Below are positions 1 to 9,927 of a DNA stretch of 64,000 bases, piece by piece (the first letter of the stretch is position 1; each line of letters opens with the position of its first letter). This stretch comes from Symsagittifera roscoffensis. Lineage: Eukaryota; Xenacoelomorpha; Acoela; Convolutidae. Both the position numbers and the translations under genes were made by a program. The DNA lies in the NCBI RefSeq assembly GCF_963678635.1, contig NC_087069.1:56009175-56073174 (forward strand), written 5' to 3'. The notes under the pieces were generated by a model. The model had not been told where the DNA came from and ran no database searches. It saw only the letters and a list, made by a program, of their open reading frames with translations.

Positions 1-777
1 CCTGCAAGGTTTTCACGAAAATGAGTTAGAGCACCGGGGTGGCTCGGTCCGTCTGAAGCGAGTCTCATTTTCGATATTTGAATAAACGTCGCTACGAAAC
101 CATCATCGCGCCGGCATCATTGCCCGTCCTAGTTCGAGTGTGGTCTTCAGCGTGGGCCTTCGGGTGTGCCCGTCCTAATTCGAGTTGTTTTTTGATTGTA
201 TTCATTATCTACTGGCAGGCAAACCCCATAAACGTACCCGGTTACAATCCGAGTTAATCAGGTGCAAGCGAGAATAGTCATCAATAATTTAAGGGAATTC
301 CCGCCTTCAATTCCGGGAAATTCCTTCTAAACCGGTGAATTGTTGAAACCGACTTACTTGTACTCGCCCAGCTGCTCGGGGTTCACTTGTACGAATACCG
401 TGCTGAACAAGACCGCCCATATGGCTATTTGTATCGAGAAGTAACCGCGGTCGGGGTGGCTCAGAAGCTATATGTTTTTATTACCATATCCAAACCGAGG
501 GACTCCAGCAAGGTGAAGGGCACTCAGCATTTTTTACAGCAATGAGACCAAGAGCTGCTTAAGTCAGCCAAGAATTTCATATGCTACATGTACATAGAAT
601 CGCAAAAAATACAGTTTACCTCTCAATTTTTCCGCAAGCCCTTTTTCCAATTCATTTTCCTTTTAGAGGACCACCTTTTTCAATCTCATGTTACACCTCT
701 CTTTAGCATTTGAGACAATTGTATTGAAATGTATGACAAAGCATTTTGGATGTATCGATGGTGCGTTTGGTTTTCAG
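1..777. other. Non-coding flank with a short direct repeat
   Basis: No convincing exon is seen upstream of the lectin exon. The only visible structure is a direct repeat of about 20 bp at 123-142 and 168-187 (shared core CCCGTCCTA.TTCGAGT), 45 bp apart. The phrase GGGGTGGCTC occurs at about 38 and about 455. It recalls the A-box region of tRNA-derived SINEs, but no matching B box at the right distance could be assigned, so no element is called. If the lectin gene continues upstream, its earlier exons are outside the window or not recognisable here. Confidence 0.4.
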
Positions 778-945
778 ACCCAAGAGCCCAAATACCCTCT
801 GATGGGGAGCAAGTCGATCAGTCGGGGGAAGTACAAAGAGGCTTGCGTGGCCACTTCAGGTGTGGGGGTGGGGGATGTGGACTGCAACAATTGGGCCAGA
901 AATGACCGGAAGTACGCCCTCTGCGAATTCCCGAATGTCAACTAG
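778..945 (+). CDS. Terminal exon of a C-type lectin-like domain protein (partial)
   Basis: The exon encodes about 55 residues ending in TAG at 943-945. It is bounded on the left by a good acceptor, TTGGTTTTCAG ending at 777, and starts in phase 0. What is seen fits the C-terminal third of a C-type lectin-like domain. An EPK tripeptide near the start sits where the EPN/QPD-type ligand loop lies. Then come KEACV (third conserved Cys), GDVDC (the usual W-x-D-x-x-C position, here without the Trp) and RKYALCEF (last Cys of the fold). The two Cys spacings of 12-13 residues are normal for the fold. Upstream exons with the first cysteines and any signal peptide are not in the window. EPK rather than EPN makes classical mannose binding uncertain. 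The fold call is family knowledge; ligand and function are unknown. Confidence 0.62.
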   Translation, partial: TQEPKYPLMGSKSISRGKYKEACVATSGVGVGDVDCNNWARNDRKYALCEFPNVN

Positions 946-1921
946 TTAGTAATTTTTTTACTTTATATACAAACTATTTGGCACCACTTTTAAAGGTCTA
1001 TTTCTTATTTGCACAAGATTTGCCGGCTGATTTCGCGCAAATAATCCAACAAACAAATCACAAAGTGGGATCCTATGATGATATAATAATCGAATGAAAC
1101 TCATATGTTATGAACACTGTGCAATTTTGTTTAGAGAAACGTGGGAAAAGGTCAACGCTCGACAAGTATTGGGCTTCACCAATCTTCAAATTGAGTGCCT
1201 AGAATCTATTTTGACTTGTGTGTGCAGTTATATGTGACAGAGACCAACAAACAACACTGCACTGGTAGAAACTCAGTTTCTCTAATCTCAAATGATAATT
1301 AAATATTAATTCATCTTTTTCCGAACAAATTTTGGTTTCATATGTGAACTTACTAGCGCTACTCGGGTTGGCATTTGTTTTTCTTGTTCTTCTTTCGAAA
1401 CTTGTTGGTTGCAACAGCAGAAATGGATCAAAATTCTGTCTCGTAGAGTAGTTTCTAAATGAGTAAAACGAATAGAAATCTCACGAGCCTCGGTTGAGCG
1501 GCCAATTAACAGCTTAAAAACAACAATTTATTGCTTAACTTTTTTGATGATTTTCATTGTAATAAAACTCGGCCACCAATGTGACGTATTTTCAGGAAAA
1601 AATGATAAAACTGAAAAAAAATTATTCCCACACAGAGGTTTCTTGGAAAAGAATCAATCATACAATTCTTAGCATTTAAATTTTGCTTACCTTCCTTAGG
1701 TATTAACAATTCAGGGAACACAAGTAACACTGGAGGTGCAAAAAATCAAAAAAAATGTAGAAATGATTGTTGAACAAGTTTTAAGAAAAACAAAAAAACA
1801 TATTATTCAGAAATTAGAGCAAAGGTATTTATACAAAAAAAAATATAAAATAGTTTTAGAAATAAAAACAACAACAATTCCAACCATTAAGCTCAATTGC
1901 AAACTGGATGTCTTTTTTAAG
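946..1921. other. AT-rich non-coding DNA
   Basis: No gene, RNA or repeat recognised apart from A/T homopolymers. An AATAAA at about 1560 on the plus strand could serve the lectin transcript, but it is about 600 bp from the stop codon and nothing else supports it. Confidence 0.4.
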
Positions 1922-2151
1922 TTTCTAAGACCATTTTTAAGTTACGGGGTAAAGGACCAACACAAGAGCTGTACAGCTCATCATGGCGAACCGTTGTTGT
2001 GTCCCTGTTTAAGAACTACATGCAATGGTTATTTTTCTGGGCTGGGTAATGTTGCTTCACCCTCAAACAACGAGCACGGATCATGGTGGGCCTCGAACAT
2101 CCGACCATTCGATTGAGAGGCGGAGATGTAACCACTTCATCACCGCTCCAC
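1922..2151 (-). mobile_element. tRNA-derived SINE, older copy
   Basis: Read on the minus strand, the right end has a tRNA-like head with an A-box-like TGATGAAGTGG and a B-box-like GTTCGAGGCC. These are the two internal RNA polymerase III promoter elements expected of tRNA-derived SINEs. The body contains the perfect palindrome GAGCTGTACAGCTC. Three other copies lie at about 34.6, 40.1 and 45.1 kb. This copy keeps about 15 bases between the A and B boxes that the other three lack, so its head is closer to tRNA length. No clear target-site duplication was found, consistent with age. The parental tRNA is not identified. Confidence 0.72.
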
Positions 2152-2238
2152 GTTACAATTGTAATACTACAATCAAACAGAATGGACTTTATTGAGATAA
2201 AAAATAGTATGATTATAACTCACATCAAGCGTTTAGTT

Positions 2239-2656
2239 CAGAGGCGGATTTGTGGGGGGGGGGGGGGGGGGGGAAGGGTTTCGCACGCCCCTCCCCCTCA
2301 GGGAGTCGACACCCTGCCGAGCCAAAGGGTCCCCTTTGGTACTTTTAAGAAATCCATTTTTAGTGGCGGACTCTTCGGCGCCAATATATACTTTGAGGGG
2401 GAGAGCGCGCCAAAAAAACGCTATTTTTTGTGAAAATTTTCCAAAAAGTGCCCAAAAACGGCTTTTTTGACCTGCTTGCCTGCAGCGCAGAAAATTTGCC
2501 TGATGCGCAGAAAATTTGACCAAAACAGCGTCTTTTTAGTGCTTTAGGAGAGCTCCGAAAATCAATCTGGTCGACCTAAAGAAAATGTCATCAAAATTTT
2601 TGAAACTTTTTTGAAAATAATCCCGCCCCCTCGATAAAATCCTAGATCCGCCCCTG
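2239..2656 (+). mobile_element. hAT-like MITE with perfect 8-bp target duplication
   Basis: The element starts CAGAGGCGGAT and ends with the inverted counterpart ATCCGCCCCTG, so the termini fit the CAGNG-type ends of hAT elements. The flanking 8-mers GTTTAGTT at 2231-2238 and 2657-2664 are identical, which is the hAT-specific target-site duplication length. The 418 bp hold no transposase; open frames inside are incidental. A run of 20 G lies at 2254-2273 just inside the left end. A related, more decayed copy lies inverted at 50,188-50,524. hAT assignment is from termini and duplication length only. Confidence 0.8.
2254..2273 (+). repeat. G20 homopolymer inside the MITE
   Basis: Twenty consecutive G bases next to the left terminus of the MITE. 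The related copy at 50.2-50.5 kb has a run of nine C at the corresponding place (the element is inverted there), so tract length varies between copies. Confidence 0.9.
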
Positions 2657-2961
2657 GTTTAGTTGAATTACTTGAAATAGAACCAAAAAAAGGTTTTAAA
2701 AATAATTTTTTTATCTTTAGCAGACTTTAAAGTACCCATTCTAAGTCCTTTACATCAAACGAATGACAGAAAAAATAAAGCAATATCAGGGCTGCCACTT
2801 GGCGAACTAGTTAAGTGCGACCATTGAGCTCAAATGTTGTGAAATAAAATTTTTTTTAGAGTCTAAGATATTCGAGAAGCTTCTTCTCATTCAGCTCAAA
2901 TTGATGCTACAGAAATTTGTAATAACTCTACAATCTGCGAGTTTTAGAAATTCTTATTAAT

Positions 2962-3612
2962 TCTGTAGACAAAATGAAGATAGACCAAATTTCAAGATTT
3001 TACAGTATTTGTCCATTTAGTCAAATATTAGGCGTGCACAAATTCGTATCATTTTGAAACAAACTAACTTAAAAATGCCAAAAGTTTTTGTGTCAAATAT
3101 ATTCTAGAATATTTCAGTCAACTCAAACTGATACTTCAGATCTTTCCAAAATTCTAATTTTTTTTTAGAATTTTAGTTTTATTATGGAATACTGTCAAAT
3201 CGTAGGACAAGATGAAAACTCAACCCTACTTCAAGTCTATACAGTACCCAATATCTAGTTTTGCGAGGTCTTTTTTCGATATTTGATAGTCGCAACAGAG
3301 GATATGCATCGAAAAGCAGAATTGTCGAGTAAATTGAGATTGAGTATGCCAGTTCATCTTTCTCAAGAGCTTTGATTGAACGAGCAAACAATATCTTGAA
3401 AATAGCAATTCAAATCAAGCAGTTTTTAATGATTTCCTTCTAAAAAAATAGCCATTAATCTCAAATAGCTGTCGTTTTAACAAAAGACCATTCTTTAGAC
3501 AAGATGAAGACTCGACCAATTTTCAAGTCTCTACAGTATTTGACTATTGCTGTCCTATATTGGGCGTGCACAGTTTTGTATCTTTTTGAAACAAAGTAAC
3601 TAAAAATGTTTT
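2962..3612 (+). repeat. Diverged three-copy local repeat
   Basis: A module of about 110-120 bp, recognised by GACAAAATGAAGA, CAAGATTTTACAGTATTTG and GGCGTGCACA, begins near 2,966 and again near 3,497. A truncated copy lies near 3,205. Spacings are about 240 and 290 bp. The copies have diverged strongly, so this is an old tandem duplication or two insertions of the same unknown repeat. Confidence 0.55.
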
Positions 3613-4151
3613 TTTTTTGCGCGAAATTCTAACTTTGCAAACCAGTTTGCAAATGAAACAAATAATTTTTTTCAAAGTATCACCGCAAAAAACAACCTGA
3701 AAAAAAATAACGTTTCAAAAATCGAACAGCTTGTTTAAAACGCTAAACTGTCTTACAATTTGATCGGTATATCGATAAACCTGAAAAATTTTGATCTTAC
3801 ATCTCTTTAAAAATATCTGAAGCCAACTTTTTCGGAAGCAATTTTTAAAGCAGATGAAATTTCGATCGTTTCGTCAATTGCAAAGCTTGCTTTAATAAGT
3901 CCACAGACAAAAAATGGCCGAAATTTATTTGACTATCTCAGATTTGTTGCAACTGGCGTGAAAAATGATGAGGTGTATAATGATAATCTCGACTTTAGAC
4001 CACTAAAAAAGCTTATTTGTATAAGTATTCAAATGTTATCAATAGACTTCCTTCATCAAACACTATAGGTTGTCTTGGCAATGTAACGCTGTTTTTCCCT
4101 AAAAAAATTATATATTTAAAGATCGTGCTTTGAAAATGTTAATTTTAAATG

Positions 4152-4246
4152 AAGTTATCTTGCAAGATCATGCAAGAAACTTGCAAGAGATTTTGAAGAG
4201 ATACATCGTCTTTGAAATCATTTTGCAAAATTCCTGCAAGATAACC
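4152..4246. repeat. Imperfect ~95-bp foldback
   Basis: The outer arms GTTATCTTGCA and TGCAAGATAAC are exact inverted copies. The inner arms around TTGCAAGAGATTTTGAAGAGA-like sequence also pair imperfectly with the segment before the right arm. The whole stretch could fold into one long hairpin, as a very small MITE would. No target duplication is evident. Confidence 0.5.
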
Positions 4247-5602
4247 TCTCTTGATCAACTAGGGATGCGATTCAAAAACATTTATTAATCACCAACCGGA
4301 AAAGCATATAAATAGTTTCTCAGTTGCATTCATTCCCCCAAAATAAATCAGAACAAAATTTCCAAATGATTAATAATGAATCTGGAACATCAAAAAACTT
4401 CTTGTGTTTTGAGATAATAGCCAAAAACAAATGGAAACAGAGGACGAGAACCCTTCAATGCAAGGTTACAAGAAAAAATTTTGTACCCATGAAAAATTCC
4501 ATGCAGAAACGAACTTTTCAATCTGAGAACAAAATCACGGCTACTTGATTTTGTTAATCAAGTTCACTTGAATTAAAACGAATATTTTTGAAATTGAAAA
4601 CTGTGGAATAGAAAAGCTCCGATAACGCAGAGCTAGGCAAAACGAAAAAAAATCATAATTAGAACGATACAAGATAAAGTTCTTGACACAACAGTAGAAA
4701 TTAATACACATGAAAAAGAAGTTCTGACAAGAAGAAATGACAAAATCTTTCAGGAAAACATCGATTCATCACAAAAACAGACGGTGCTCTCAATCAGTAT
4801 TACTCATTGAGATATACTCCGCCCTATCTCATGTTTATGTCGACTTGTTTTTTAAGTTGCTCTTCGTAAATTGTAGAAAAAACTCTTGCCAGATTTTTTT
4901 TTTGAAAATTGCGATGCAAACTAAATAATTGTAACTTATTTCTGTGGGCTTAGCAATTCGTTAACTTTGCTGGTCAAAGTTTCACCTACACTATCTATAA
5001 ACACTACCGTCACGTTTTACTTTACCATCACTGAAAGCTCAAGATTACAATCTTAAGCTCAGTTTTTTGGAGTTTTTTCTTCTGCAAGTTTCACATCAAT
5101 TCCTGCAAAAAATCATCTTAGACTCTGAAACAGAATTCAACATCAAACCTGAAGTTTTTCAAACTCTTCAATGTAAGAGTGACTTTTCATGTTATTGTCA
5201 ACAATGAACATTAGTTTTTATTGATTTCTGATTTTGCATAGTCCGCATCTAAAAATAGGCTTAAGTAATCAATTATAACTGATTATTTCGTCAATTTTTA
5301 ACATTTATTATTGGTCATGACTACCAAAATTAGGTGTTTAAAGAATTTATGCTCGATAATAATCGGTGATGTTTTCCAACAGTTTCGAAACATAGATGGA
5401 CAAAAAATCGATAACCAATGGTTAAATACTATTATAAATGATTATAGTTTGTTCTCAAGGAAAAAAAAGATTAGAACCATTTTTTATTTGATTAAATATG
5501 AATTTTTTCTCAGTTTTAGTAAGACTGGTACAAAAATCTTAGTATAGTCTCAAAGCTTAACGCTTAAAGCTGGATGCTGGAGAGTCCAATTCTGGTTGAG
5601 GT

Positions 5603-5635
5603 ACAGATTCTTAAATTTTTCACTCAAGAATCTGT
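5603..5635. repeat. Perfect 10-bp hairpin
   Basis: ACAGATTCTT at 5603-5612 and AAGAATCTGT at 5626-5635 pair perfectly across a 13-base loop. No gene context gives it a role. Confidence 0.5.
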
Positions 5636-6182
5636 AGTCTCAAAATTTGCGTTTAATTTGTCTTCAAAGAGCATTTGACCACTTTTGATACAGTTGAAAA
5701 AGATTGAACTTGATTTTTTTTTGTTTATCATCGCAATAAGTGACAGTTTTTTGCATTTGACCAACTGAGGACAATTTGTACTCACAAATTTGTAAAAATG
5801 ACTGAGATAAGTTTTTTCGCTTTTCCGTAATGTTTGACATCAGTTTGAATTTTTTGATTGTAGATTTTTTGCATACATCATCAGCCATACCGATTGACTC
5901 ATTTTGTTCATTACCAATTAAATTTTGCCACTTTAATTCAAAGTTGACTCAGTCGTCTGATGATTCAATTTCTTCGTGTCAACATTGCTGTCAACATTTT
6001 GGGACTACATTTTGTCAATAGCCTGGAAAATATTTATCGATTGGATCTTTGTTATGATTAGTTTCGAACTCCCAGTTGCTGTTGCTGAGTTAGTTTGAAT
6101 GAATTTCACGGTAAATTAGCTTTTTTCCTCCTTTTGATTGACAAGGAGAACGAGTTTGCTGGAACTGCTGCTGCCGTAGTTT

Positions 6183-6188
6183 TTTATT
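6183..6188 (-). terminator. Candidate polyadenylation signal for the membrane-protein gene
   Basis: TTTATT on the plus strand reads AATAAA on the minus strand, about 320 bases downstream of the stop codon at 6,507-6,509. A hexamer in AT-rich DNA is weak evidence. It is listed because it is a suitably placed canonical hexamer for the minus-strand gene. Confidence 0.3.
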
Positions 6189-6464
6189 GATTTTTTGACA
6201 AAATGATTAAAGTTGATCAGAATTTTTTTATCGAGTAGTATCAAATTGAAAGTATAATTACTTTTACTAATCTCGAGATCTCTCCATTTCATTGCACTCT
6301 GATTTCATTTTCGAAATTTGTTGATTTTCCAATTTGATCCTTGAATGGGGATTTCTCTGAATTTTTTGACCACTTGATGATCCCAGTTATGTTGACGGAT
6401 TTGACGAATTGGTGTTGTTTAGTGGGGTGTTGTTTTGTCCCGAATGGTCATCCGTGTTCATGAA

Positions 6465-6491
6465 TGTTGTGTTGTGTTGTGTTGTGTTGTT
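6465..6491 (+). repeat. (TGTTG)n microsatellite
   Basis: About five tandem TGTTG/GTTGT pentamers, immediately downstream of the minus-strand stop codon, so probably in the 3' UTR of the membrane-protein gene. Confidence 0.85.
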
Positions 6492-6506
6492 GGGGGTGAC
6501 TGTTGT

Positions 6507-6779
6507 TCACTTGCTGCTCTTCTCTGACTTCTTCTTGGTCGATCTCTTCACACTCGCACTGCTCTTCTTCTTCTTCTTCCCAGTTCCACTACCACCTCCC
6601 CCTGCCTCTGTGGTACCTTCTGTGTCCCCCTCCCCCTCTGCCTCCTGCTTCTCTTTGGCCTCCTTCTTCTTTCGACACTGTTGGCAGAGGGTGTTGATGT
6701 AGAACAACATGGTAGGCAAAACTAGCAGTGCCACGTAGAAACTCATCACAAACATGATCACCAGAGCAGCCGCCAAATC
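6507..6779 (-). CDS. C-terminal exon of an unrecognised multi-pass membrane protein
   Basis: On the minus strand the acceptor TTCGTTTAG ends just before 6,779 and the exon opens in phase 0 with GAT (Asp). It encodes about 90 residues. A 25-30-residue hydrophobic helix comes first (ALVIMFVMSFYVALLVLPTM). It is followed by a Cys-containing juxtamembrane stretch (CQQCRKKK). The exon ends in a highly charged tail rich in Lys, Glu, Gly and Ser, with two lysine clusters, at TAA 6,507-6,509. Phase 0 at the acceptor matches the phase-0 end of the 79-nt exon at 33,793-33,871 (and its copies), so I infer they belong to one gene across a ~27-kb intron. That intron holds the retrotransposon and the satellite. 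No family is recognised; the tail is probably cytosolic by the positive-inside rule. Confidence 0.6.
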   Translation of the reverse strand, partial: DLAAALVIMFVMSFYVALLVLPTMLFYINTLCQQCRKKKEAKEKQEAEGEGDTEGTTEAGGGGSGTGKKKKKSSASVKRSTKKKSEKSSK

Positions 6780-7270
6780 CTAAACGAACAAAACAACTAC
6801 ACATTACAATAAACTACAAGGGGAGGAGAGGATGGGCTTTCCGATTTTATCACCCTGGGCTGCGGGAATCGACTCAAATCGCTCGGACGATCTTCGTTTT
6901 CGATTTTCTGAGTCTAACAATTTCCGCCTTCGATTTCTTTTGACCTTGCCGAATATCGTTCAGTTTTGTTCATACCAAAAATTGTTCAAAAGTTTTCAAA
7001 TTCTACATATTTTTAAATTTAAATCGAAAGAAAATCTAATGAACTGATTTTAAAAATGAACTTTGTGAAAAAGTTCTCACCTACAGCGGGAACATTTACA
7101 ACTCAAATTAATAAAGGTGTCCCGTAGAACTTAACATTTGGCGATAAAAAACTCTCCGAAATCTAATATCGGTCAAGTTAACAAGTGTTAAATTCAAGCA
7201 AAAGTTACATGTATTCTAATTAATTAGATGCAAAGTTAGTGTGATTGCCTTTAGTTTATTACATTCCAAA
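6780..7270. other. Intronic or intergenic AT-rich DNA
   Basis: Nothing recognised between the C-terminal exon and the retrotransposon. Under the split-gene model this is the 3' end of a very long intron. Confidence 0.4.
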
Positions 7271-7275
7271 TTATT
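7271..7275. repeat. Target-site duplication, left copy (TTATT)
   Basis: TTATT directly abuts the outer edge of the left LTR and is matched by TTATT at 14467-14471 outside the right LTR. Five bases is a normal Ty3/gypsy integrase stagger. Confidence 0.85.
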
Positions 7276-7574
7276 TGTGATATCCCTAAACTGCGTAGCG
7301 TGTTGAGGAATAAAAGTAAGAAAAGATACTGTTAATTTACTGTTCTTGATCTTGTCTTTTAATGAAGTTAGTAGCTGAGATTGGTTACTGTTTTTTAGCA
7401 TGAGATATAAAACACTGACCAATTCAACCTTAACGTTTTAACAACATCAAGTGGGCTTGACCACTCTTATATAATGATAGCATAATGGATATAGTTAGCA
7501 CATATGGTTACTGCAGATGCAGTAGCTAGCAAACTGTCCTCAAGGTTATGTACTGCGGATGCTGCAATACCACA
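7276..7574 (-). repeat. 3' LTR
   Basis: 299 bp, with TG...CA ends on both strands. It differs from the right LTR at four positions (98.7% identity by direct reading). The bases next to its inner edge (7575-7581) read GGGGGAT on the minus strand, a short purine run that fits a polypurine tract for plus-strand priming. Confidence 0.93.
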
Positions 7575-7699
7575 ATCCCCCAGGGACCAAATAAAATTTT
7601 ATCTAATACATATAAAATTTTATAAGTAACAATACTATGAGTTTTCAGCTCAGTTTTCGTGGTGCCATTGATGCATGAATGTTCTATTTTGAGTTTTAA

Positions 7700-8455
7700 C
7701 TATACGTTTTTCTTTTCCATTTTTTTCTTCTTAATTTCTAACGGCACTTTCCACTGCGTGCTCCATGGTTGTGTCGTATCCAAAGCGGCATACCCAAACT
7801 TCTTGCGAAATAAATGGCGTTCTAGAAGCTTCAGTCGGGTTTCCATCGGATTGTTCTTGTCCGTTTTGATATTCGCCAGTCCGGATCGGTACTGCTCTAG
7901 GGCCATTTCGTTAACGTCTGCATCGTCGTCCACGCTAATGAATTTAACCGAATGTTTGACGGGGCTGCCCAGTCTTTTAGGCCCCTGGTTTTTCGTGGTT
8001 CGCTTACTACGCCTGACGTTCGCACTTCCTTGATCGTCTACGACTGAATCGTCCGAAATTCCTGACGGAGATCCGTGTTCGCCTGTCGTCTCTGTTTGAT
8101 CTTCCATTCTGGATTTAATATTTTCGTCCGCCGTTCTTTGCAGACCTCTAGTCAGCACTTGATCGGCGAGGCTTTGCCATTCTTCGTCTTCCATATCTTG
8201 TGTTTGGAACGCATTCAAGATTGAGCTAGGTGACGTGTCCCTTGTTATGCGCTTCCTAGAGTGTCCACTTTTGGTGCCCGAACTGCCTGCACGATCAGCT
8301 TGATCCCCATCTGATTGTTTTGGATTAGTAACTTCTTTTGCTGCTACAGCAGCTTTCTTTTTTTCTTTGCCCTTGTTTTTAAGTGTTTGATCTCTTTTAT
8401 CTCGCGCTTCCCCTACCGGGTTTAGCGCCACCTGTTCTTGCGTTTTCGGTCCCAT
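7700..8455 (-). pseudogene. Pol C-terminal extension, distal part
   Basis: An open frame of 251 codons that ends the coding part of the retrotransposon. It is rich in Lys, Asp/Glu, Ser and Gln. It includes an acidic Glu/Asp patch and an RRSKRTTKNQGPKRLG basic stretch, followed by a segment ending in clustered lysines. No enzymatic motif is seen. It is most simply the last piece of the pol polyprotein, separated from the preceding frame by a shift at 8,455-8,497. Basic tails after integrase occur in other gypsy-group elements and can bind nucleic acid; that role here is inference. Confidence 0.6.
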
Positions 8456-8496
8456 TGTCTTTGGACCCCCGAGGTTCGGCTTTGCTCGCTTTATTG

Positions 8497-8901
8497 CTAG
8501 GTTGAGTCCCCACCAACCGGTGGGTCCCGCGATGTTACGACAGCCTCGCTGTCTTGAAACAGGTCTTTTGCCTGTTCCCTCGATATATTCCAGTCCTCCT
8601 CTTCCGATATCGTGTCCTCCAATAGCTTGTCATTTTTTTTCTGGTGTTTGCTCTTTGGCTCCTCTAGTGGACTTTTTGCCTTCTCCTTTTGATTTGTTCC
8701 CTCCTTGGGTGTCTTCGTAGGGGAACTCGGTAACTTCACCAGATCACTTTTCCTGTATACTGCACCTGCAGCTGTTGTCACTGTTTTTGGTGAATCGAAA
8801 CCAACCTTCCCCTTGAACGGTTTTGTCAGTGCCGCCCCACTTTTTCTCGTCTCGTCTCTGCGACTGAGGTTGTGGCTGTACTGAGGTTGTGGCTGTTCCA
8901 C
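8497..8901 (-). pseudogene. Pol C-terminal extension, proximal part
   Basis: A 134-codon frame of low complexity (Lys, Glu, Ser, Pro rich) lying between the integrase region and the distal tail, in a different frame from both. It overlaps the upstream integrase-region frame by about 75 bases. Within the overlap the DNA holds a short internal repeat (CAGCCACAACCTCAGT twice), which may mark the indel that moved the frame. No domain recognised. Confidence 0.5.
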
Positions 8902-9476
8902 TCCGACCCCTTTGGTTTGTCCTCAACAAATCCCTTTTCCCATGAGTAAAGTAGCTCCTTTCGCAGCTCGGGGTCGATTGTACTCGTGGTGTCCACTAAT
9001 TGCGAGAGGCTGGGTCCGTCATATCTACGCCGCTCTGTGTTCCAGTGAGCGTTAGCCTTCAACAGGTTCCGCAGAGTTCTTGCTCTGTTTCTTTCCTGAG
9101 TTTTCATACTGGCTTGTTTGAAAAGGGGACTGACATCCCTGCTTTTCTGCCCTTTTTTGACAATCTTTAGGGAATCCCGACATTGGTCAATCCTCTTCTT
9201 GAGTTGGCTTGCAGTTAGGGCCGACCTCTCCAGATGCTGGTTATCTAAATTATCAGAGAATTCTACAAATTTATCTCGTATAATTTTAAATTCCGTTTTT
9301 GGTAATTTATCAAAATGTGCTTCAAACGGTGATTTTTGTATGGTTTTCTGTTTTATCCACCGCATGTCCCTAATGATCGTACTGAGACATAGTTTAATTG
9401 ACTTTACATTTTCTTCCAGTAACATCACCCCCAAGCGCCTTTTATAGTTTGAATTGTGCTGTCGACTAAACCACAC
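8826..9476 (-). pseudogene. Integrase C-terminal half and linker
   Basis: The open frame begins inside the integrase core just before the RRLGVMLLEEN segment and continues through the region after the core, about 200 codons. It is joined to the upstream core by a one-base frame change at the A4 tract at 9,440-9,443 (minus strand). The region is Lys/Arg-rich and probably corresponds to the post-core DNA-binding part of integrase. A GPY/F-type module was not confidently located. Confidence 0.6.
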
Positions 9477-9927
9477 CCGCGATGGTCGCCCACCGGACAG
9501 AACTTTTGTTCTATATTATTTTCGAGACAGAAATTTTTCATGGCTTTTCCTTTGAATCCGGAAAATTGGTCGGTTTTTATCGATTCTGGGATACCGTGTG
9601 TATCTATGTACGACCGTAGAAATTTTATAATGGCTTTTCCCCCGTTGATTTTGTTACTTTCACCAAAGGAAACTTCGAAAACCGATCAATCGCTGTCAGC
9701 AGGTAGATTTTCTTTCCTTTATAGTCTTCTAAAGGTCCCGCGTAATCTAACTAAACTTCCTGCCCTGGCTGCGATAGCAGTGGCAGTGGTTGTGAAGAAT
9801 TTTTTGGTAAAATATATTTTGCATTCTTACCATAACGTGTACATTCTCTACACTCCTCCGCTAGGTTTACGATATCCTTGTGCATGTGGAGCCACCACAA
9901 ATAGTTTGACACGTCAATCATTGCCTC
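9444..9927 (-). pseudogene. Integrase catalytic core, broken
   Basis: Translation continues in the frame of the upstream fragment after the nonsense codon at 9928-9930. The C-x2-C half of the zinc finger (CRECTRYG) is present. A TAG at 9751-9753 lies directly before the LDYAG motif, which carries the first catalytic Asp (codon 9747-9745). A one-base shift at the A4 tract 9,635-9,638 follows. The second Asp is in KTDQFSG (9571-9569). The third acidic position, normally Glu in D,D-35-E integrases, is Asp here (LVDSTIQ, codon 9463-9461). The product could not be a working integrase as written. Whether each lesion is biological or a consensus error cannot be told from one sequence. Confidence 0.75.

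Larger units (their letters stand above)
2665..6182. other. AT-rich decayed DNA without recognisable genes
   Basis: About 3.5 kb without an exon I can support. It contains diverged local repeats (2,962-3,612), a foldback (4,152-4,246) and a short perfect hairpin (5,603-5,635), listed separately. Short open frames here have no family resemblance and no splice-site support. Confidence 0.45.

Noticed and set aside
6507-6804. A separate small gene starting at the internal ATG at 6,776
   Set aside because: The reading frame continues upstream to a good acceptor at 6,780, and phase agrees with exon Q, so an internal exon start is more likely than a free-standing gene.
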